A stretch of 33,082 nucleotides of DNA from positions 1-33,082 of the forward strand of contig JAILOC010000162.1 of NCBI GenBank assembly GCA_024691045.1, read 5' to 3'. The DNA comes from Lachnospiraceae bacterium (GTDB lineage: Bacteria > Bacillota_A > Clostridia > Lachnospirales > Lachnospiraceae). The stretch's first letter is position 1. The number at the start of each line of letters is the position of its first letter. The translations under genes and the position numbers were made by a program. This document shows, one piece after another, positions 31,053 to 33,082 of this stretch. The notes beneath the pieces were generated by a model. The model ran no database searches. It worked only from the letters and a program-made list of their open reading frames with translations, and was not told the DNA's origin.

Positions 31053-31571
31053 TCACTTTTCGTTTCTTTTTTCAATATATCTGTCAAGCGCTTCCTGCAT
31101 CTTCTTATTTTCCGACTTCTCTATGAACCTCGTTATGAGAAGGCTCGCCGCCATGCTGAGCGAAAATGAAACGAGGAATCCGGCCCATGCCGCCAGGTCA
31201 TTAACAGGGAACCATCCGAACGAAACCGCAAACACAACAATGGATACGAATATCGCGATAATGAAAAGAAGGTTTCTTGCGATCATGTTCATGTTCTTGA
31301 TAAGCACATCGGTAAGGAATATCACCTGCGCTATCGTTACCAGCACCGCGAGAAACAAAAGCTGCAGAAGCGTACCCGTCGTAAGTCCCTTGCTTCCAAG
31401 CTCAAAGAGGGTTGAATATCCTTCAGTCGAATTTCCGATGCATTTATCAAACACAATGAAGATAACGACCATCGCACCGTATGTCGCGAGGAGTTGCGCG
31501 ATATAACCGAATACGGATTTCTTATCTTCAAAAGTATTCTCCTTTTTTTCTTCAATATGATCTCTGTCCAT
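31053..31571 (-). CDS. DUF3021-family four-helix membrane protein
   Basis: This 172-residue membrane protein has four predicted helices at about residues 25-45, 66-88, 96-118 and 125-150, and a Glu/Lys-rich C-terminal tail (MQEALDRYIEKRNEK). This is the DUF3021 layout, a family often found next to a stand-alone LytTR regulator, where it may act as a membrane partner or inhibitor. The ATG at 31571 shares its A with the TGA of the LytTR gene; a GTG one codon earlier is also possible. It is the last gene of the ABC-LytTR unit. Function is not established here. Confidence 0.8.
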   Translation of the reverse strand: MDRDHIEEKKENTFEDKKSVFGYIAQLLATYGAMVVIFIVFDKCIGNSTEGYSTLFELGSKGLTTGTLLQLLFLAVLVTIAQVIFLTDVLIKNMNMIARNLLFIIAIFVSIVVFAVSFGWFPVNDLAAWAGFLVSFSLSMAASLLITRFIEKSENKKMQEALDRYIEKRNEK

Positions 31572-32011
31572 CACTTAAGCCCTAACTTTCTTCTGAGTTC
31601 TTCGGAGTACATTCTCGACACAACGATCTGTTCGCCGTTTACCAGCGTGAGCCTGACCTTCCTGTTAATATCGGCCTTGAGGCTTTTAATCTTCCGCAGG
31701 TTCACGATGCTCTGCTTGCTCACTCTGAGGAAATCCTGTTTTAAAAGCTCCTGCTCCATCTCGTAGAGCTTAAGCTCCGATTCGTAGGTCTCGTCCTCCG
31801 TGTAAACAAATGTCCTGCGGTCCACGGCGTCTATATAGAGTATCTTGTCGGTGTCAAGCAGATAGGTCTCGTCCCCCTTCTTAACGCCGATCTGCATATT
31901 GATCATCCTCATCATTGCGATGACCTTCTCCACATCCCGCGTCAGGGAAGGAGCGCATATCTTCACGCCCGTATCCACATATTTCTCATTAATGTCGATC
32001 TCGATCTTCAT
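31571..32011 (-). CDS. LytTR-domain DNA-binding regulator (no receiver domain)
   Basis: This 146-residue protein has a short N-terminal region (about 1-42, MKIEIDINEKYVDTGVKICA) and a C-terminal LytTR domain (about 45-146) with DKILYIDAVDRRTFVYTED, FLRVSKQSIVNLRKIKSL and NGEQIVVSRMYSEELRRKLG. With no response-regulator domain, it is of the simple LytTR type that often controls its neighbouring exporter genes and pairs with DUF3021. It starts one base before the permease stop ends, so it is tightly coupled to the ABC genes. Confidence 0.92.
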   Translation of the reverse strand: MKIEIDINEKYVDTGVKICAPSLTRDVEKVIAMMRMINMQIGVKKGDETYLLDTDKILYIDAVDRRTFVYTEDETYESELKLYEMEQELLKQDFLRVSKQSIVNLRKIKSLKADINRKVRLTLVNGEQIVVSRMYSEELRRKLGLK

Positions 32012-32695
32012 CTACTCAAGTCCTTTTTTTCTGAATGCCGCGAAAAAGAGTACAAGGGCAAGTGATGCATTTGCAAACAGCACGCACATGCCAAACCTTC
32101 CGGCACTTTCAAAGCTCATTCCGTCCACGGCAACCCTGATCTGCTGCGTAAATACGAATCTCGCTGCCTTTTCTATTTTATCATTAAACATCGCAAGCAT
32201 GGGAGAAAAAGAAAGAACCATCATGACCGGCATCATCAGCGAAGTCGTGACCATCTGATTCCTCGCAAAGATCCCGATGCATGCTCCGATGAATATCGAG
32301 ATGATGCAGCCTGCGCCCATCACCGACATAAAGAACGGAATATCCGCCGAAGGAAGAGCCGTCCCCATCACCGCCGATCCCGCCATACAGAGGATCCATA
32401 TATATACCGAGACACCGGTCAGGTATTCAAAGGGTCTTACACCCGCCATCAGAAGAACCCTTAACGTGTTTTTTTCCTTTTCCTCGGAAATTATCGATGC
32501 CGTCGCAACAAGGGGAGCCATGCCGACAAACATTGACGAGAACATCTTCACAAAAAAGAGTTCGGGCATATCCACATCGATCGCATTTTCAAATATAAGA
32601 GTCATCATGGGAAACATCAGAAACTGGATCAGCACGGGCTTATTCTTCACGGTATCCCTTATCTGCTTTTTGATGATCGTAAGTATATTCTTCAT
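32012..32695 (-). CDS. ABC-2-type exporter permease
   Basis: This 227-residue integral membrane protein has about six helices (near 22-38, 52-70, 98-118, 125-147, 155-175 and 200-222) and the ABC-2 feature of a cytosolic ISEEKEKNTLRVLLMAGV loop after the second helix. It stops directly before the ATPase and LytTR genes on either side, so it forms one transporter with the 32696 gene. The substrate is not visible; such LytTR-linked exporters often move peptides or drugs. Confidence 0.9.
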   Translation of the reverse strand: MKNILTIIKKQIRDTVKNKPVLIQFLMFPMMTLIFENAIDVDMPELFFVKMFSSMFVGMAPLVATASIISEEKEKNTLRVLLMAGVRPFEYLTGVSVYIWILCMAGSAVMGTALPSADIPFFMSVMGAGCIISIFIGACIGIFARNQMVTTSLMMPVMMVLSFSPMLAMFNDKIEKAARFVFTQQIRVAVDGMSFESAGRFGMCVLFANASLALVLFFAAFRKKGLE

Positions 32696-33082
32696 TTAAT
32701 CCTCCTCCAGCTTCTTACCGGTAAGTTCAAGAAAGACCGTTTCAAGGTCGGGCTCCGACGAATGTATCGTCATGACCTTCCCCGCACTTATCATCTCACC
32801 GATCTTCTTTCCGCTGTCTTCACCGCAGGGAAGTTCGATATCTTCACCGGTTATTAAGTGCACCTTTATCGTCTTCCTGCTGTCGTATTTCCTGCAGAGC
32901 ACATCCGGCGCTCCCACATCGACGATGCGGCCTTCATTTAATAGTGCGACCGTATCACAGAGTTCGTATGCCTCTTCCATGTTGTGGGTGGTAAGGAAGA
33001 TCGTGCGTCCTTCCTTTTTCCTGTCACGGATCAGATTGTGTATCGCCTTCGATGAACGGGGATCGAGGCCGCTTGTGGGCTC
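32696..33082 (-). CDS. ABC transporter ATP-binding protein (C-terminal part, cut by the window edge)
   Basis: Only the last 128 residues are present; the frame runs off at 33082. The visible part starts at the end of Walker B and D-loop (EPTSGLDP), followed by the H-loop TIFLTTHNMEEAYELCD and ALLNEGRIVDVGAP. After it comes a C-terminal domain (about 60 residues) typical of exporter ATPases. The internal ATG at 32980 is not the start. It is the partner of the ABC-2 permease and one base apart from it. Confidence 0.93.
   Translation of the reverse strand, partial: EPTSGLDPRSSKAIHNLIRDRKKEGRTIFLTTHNMEEAYELCDTVALLNEGRIVDVGAPDVLCRKYDSRKTIKVHLITGEDIELPCGEDSGKKIGEMISAGKVMTIHSSEPDLETVFLELTGKKLEED

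Noticed and set aside
32696..32980. Small ORF starting with MEEAYELCD
   Set aside because: The frame is open up to the window edge and encodes Walker B/D-loop residues, so this is the tail of an ABC ATPase rather than a separate gene.
1..33082. Prophage, IS element, CRISPR array or defence island
   Set aside because: No transposase, integrase, cas gene, direct-repeat array or phage gene was seen; almost all genes are core functions.

Overview
The window looks like chromosomal core DNA of a Firmicute, most likely a rumen- or gut-type Lachnospiraceae related to Butyrivibrio. Reasons: a GSIII-type glutamine synthetase, a degenerate HPr-like protein, an IreB/RuvX/DUF1292/RNase J/YlbF gene string, a GH10 xylanase without a signal peptide, Gram-positive Shine-Dalgarno (SD) sites and sigma-A promoters. 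The genus is inference. I see no phage, insertion sequence or CRISPR array. No stretch over 300 bases lacks a gene; the longest gap (28327-28585) holds a short ORF and the leader of the xylanase gene.

Layout. 127-963: a B6-vitamer kinase, converging on deoC (1026-1676). 1768-4706: two divergent envelope genes, an SH3/NlpC-P60 hydrolase and a membrane-anchored CapA-like protein. 4755-10036 (minus): a five-gene unit read cdaR-type regulator, ftsE, ftsX, M23 peptidase, S41 peptidase, closed by a bidirectional terminator. 10207-10404: a small YjfB-type protein with its own promoter and terminator. 10537-13248 (minus): CPBP protease, acyl-ACP thioesterase, CvfB-like RNA-binding protein. 13302-13374: tRNA-Gln(CUG). 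13426-16863 (minus): glutamine synthetase III followed by a DUF815 ATPase.

16980-23929 (minus): a long unit read ireB, ruvX, DUF1292, rnjA, ylbF-like, short MltG-like, trmR-like, U32, LCP. It follows the order of the yrzL-yrrK-yrzB-yrrL-yrrM-yrrN/O region of Bacillus subtilis, with rnjA and a ylbF-like gene inserted. It joins cell-wall signalling, RNA decay and tRNA wobble-uridine modification. 24070-29761: thiI (+), HPr-like (-), mtaB (+), GH10 xylanase (-) and a cysteine desulfurase (-); thiI, mtaB and the desulfurase all relate to tRNA thiolation. 29922-30977: a PilT-type ATPase with no pilus genes beside it. 31053 to the end (minus): the tail of an ABC exporter ATPase, its permease, a LytTR regulator and a DUF3021 membrane protein.

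The structures least explained by the genes are: (1) two copies of one palindromic element placed just after the stop codons of cvfB and mtaB in the same relative orientation; (2) a perfect 22-bp palindrome that abuts and overlaps the rnjA ribosome-binding site; (3) a perfect 13-bp inverted repeat early inside mtaB; (4) a likely leaderless thiI; (5) a short ORF whose stop codon overlaps the SD of the xylanase gene; and (6) an A1-U72 first base pair in tRNA-Gln.
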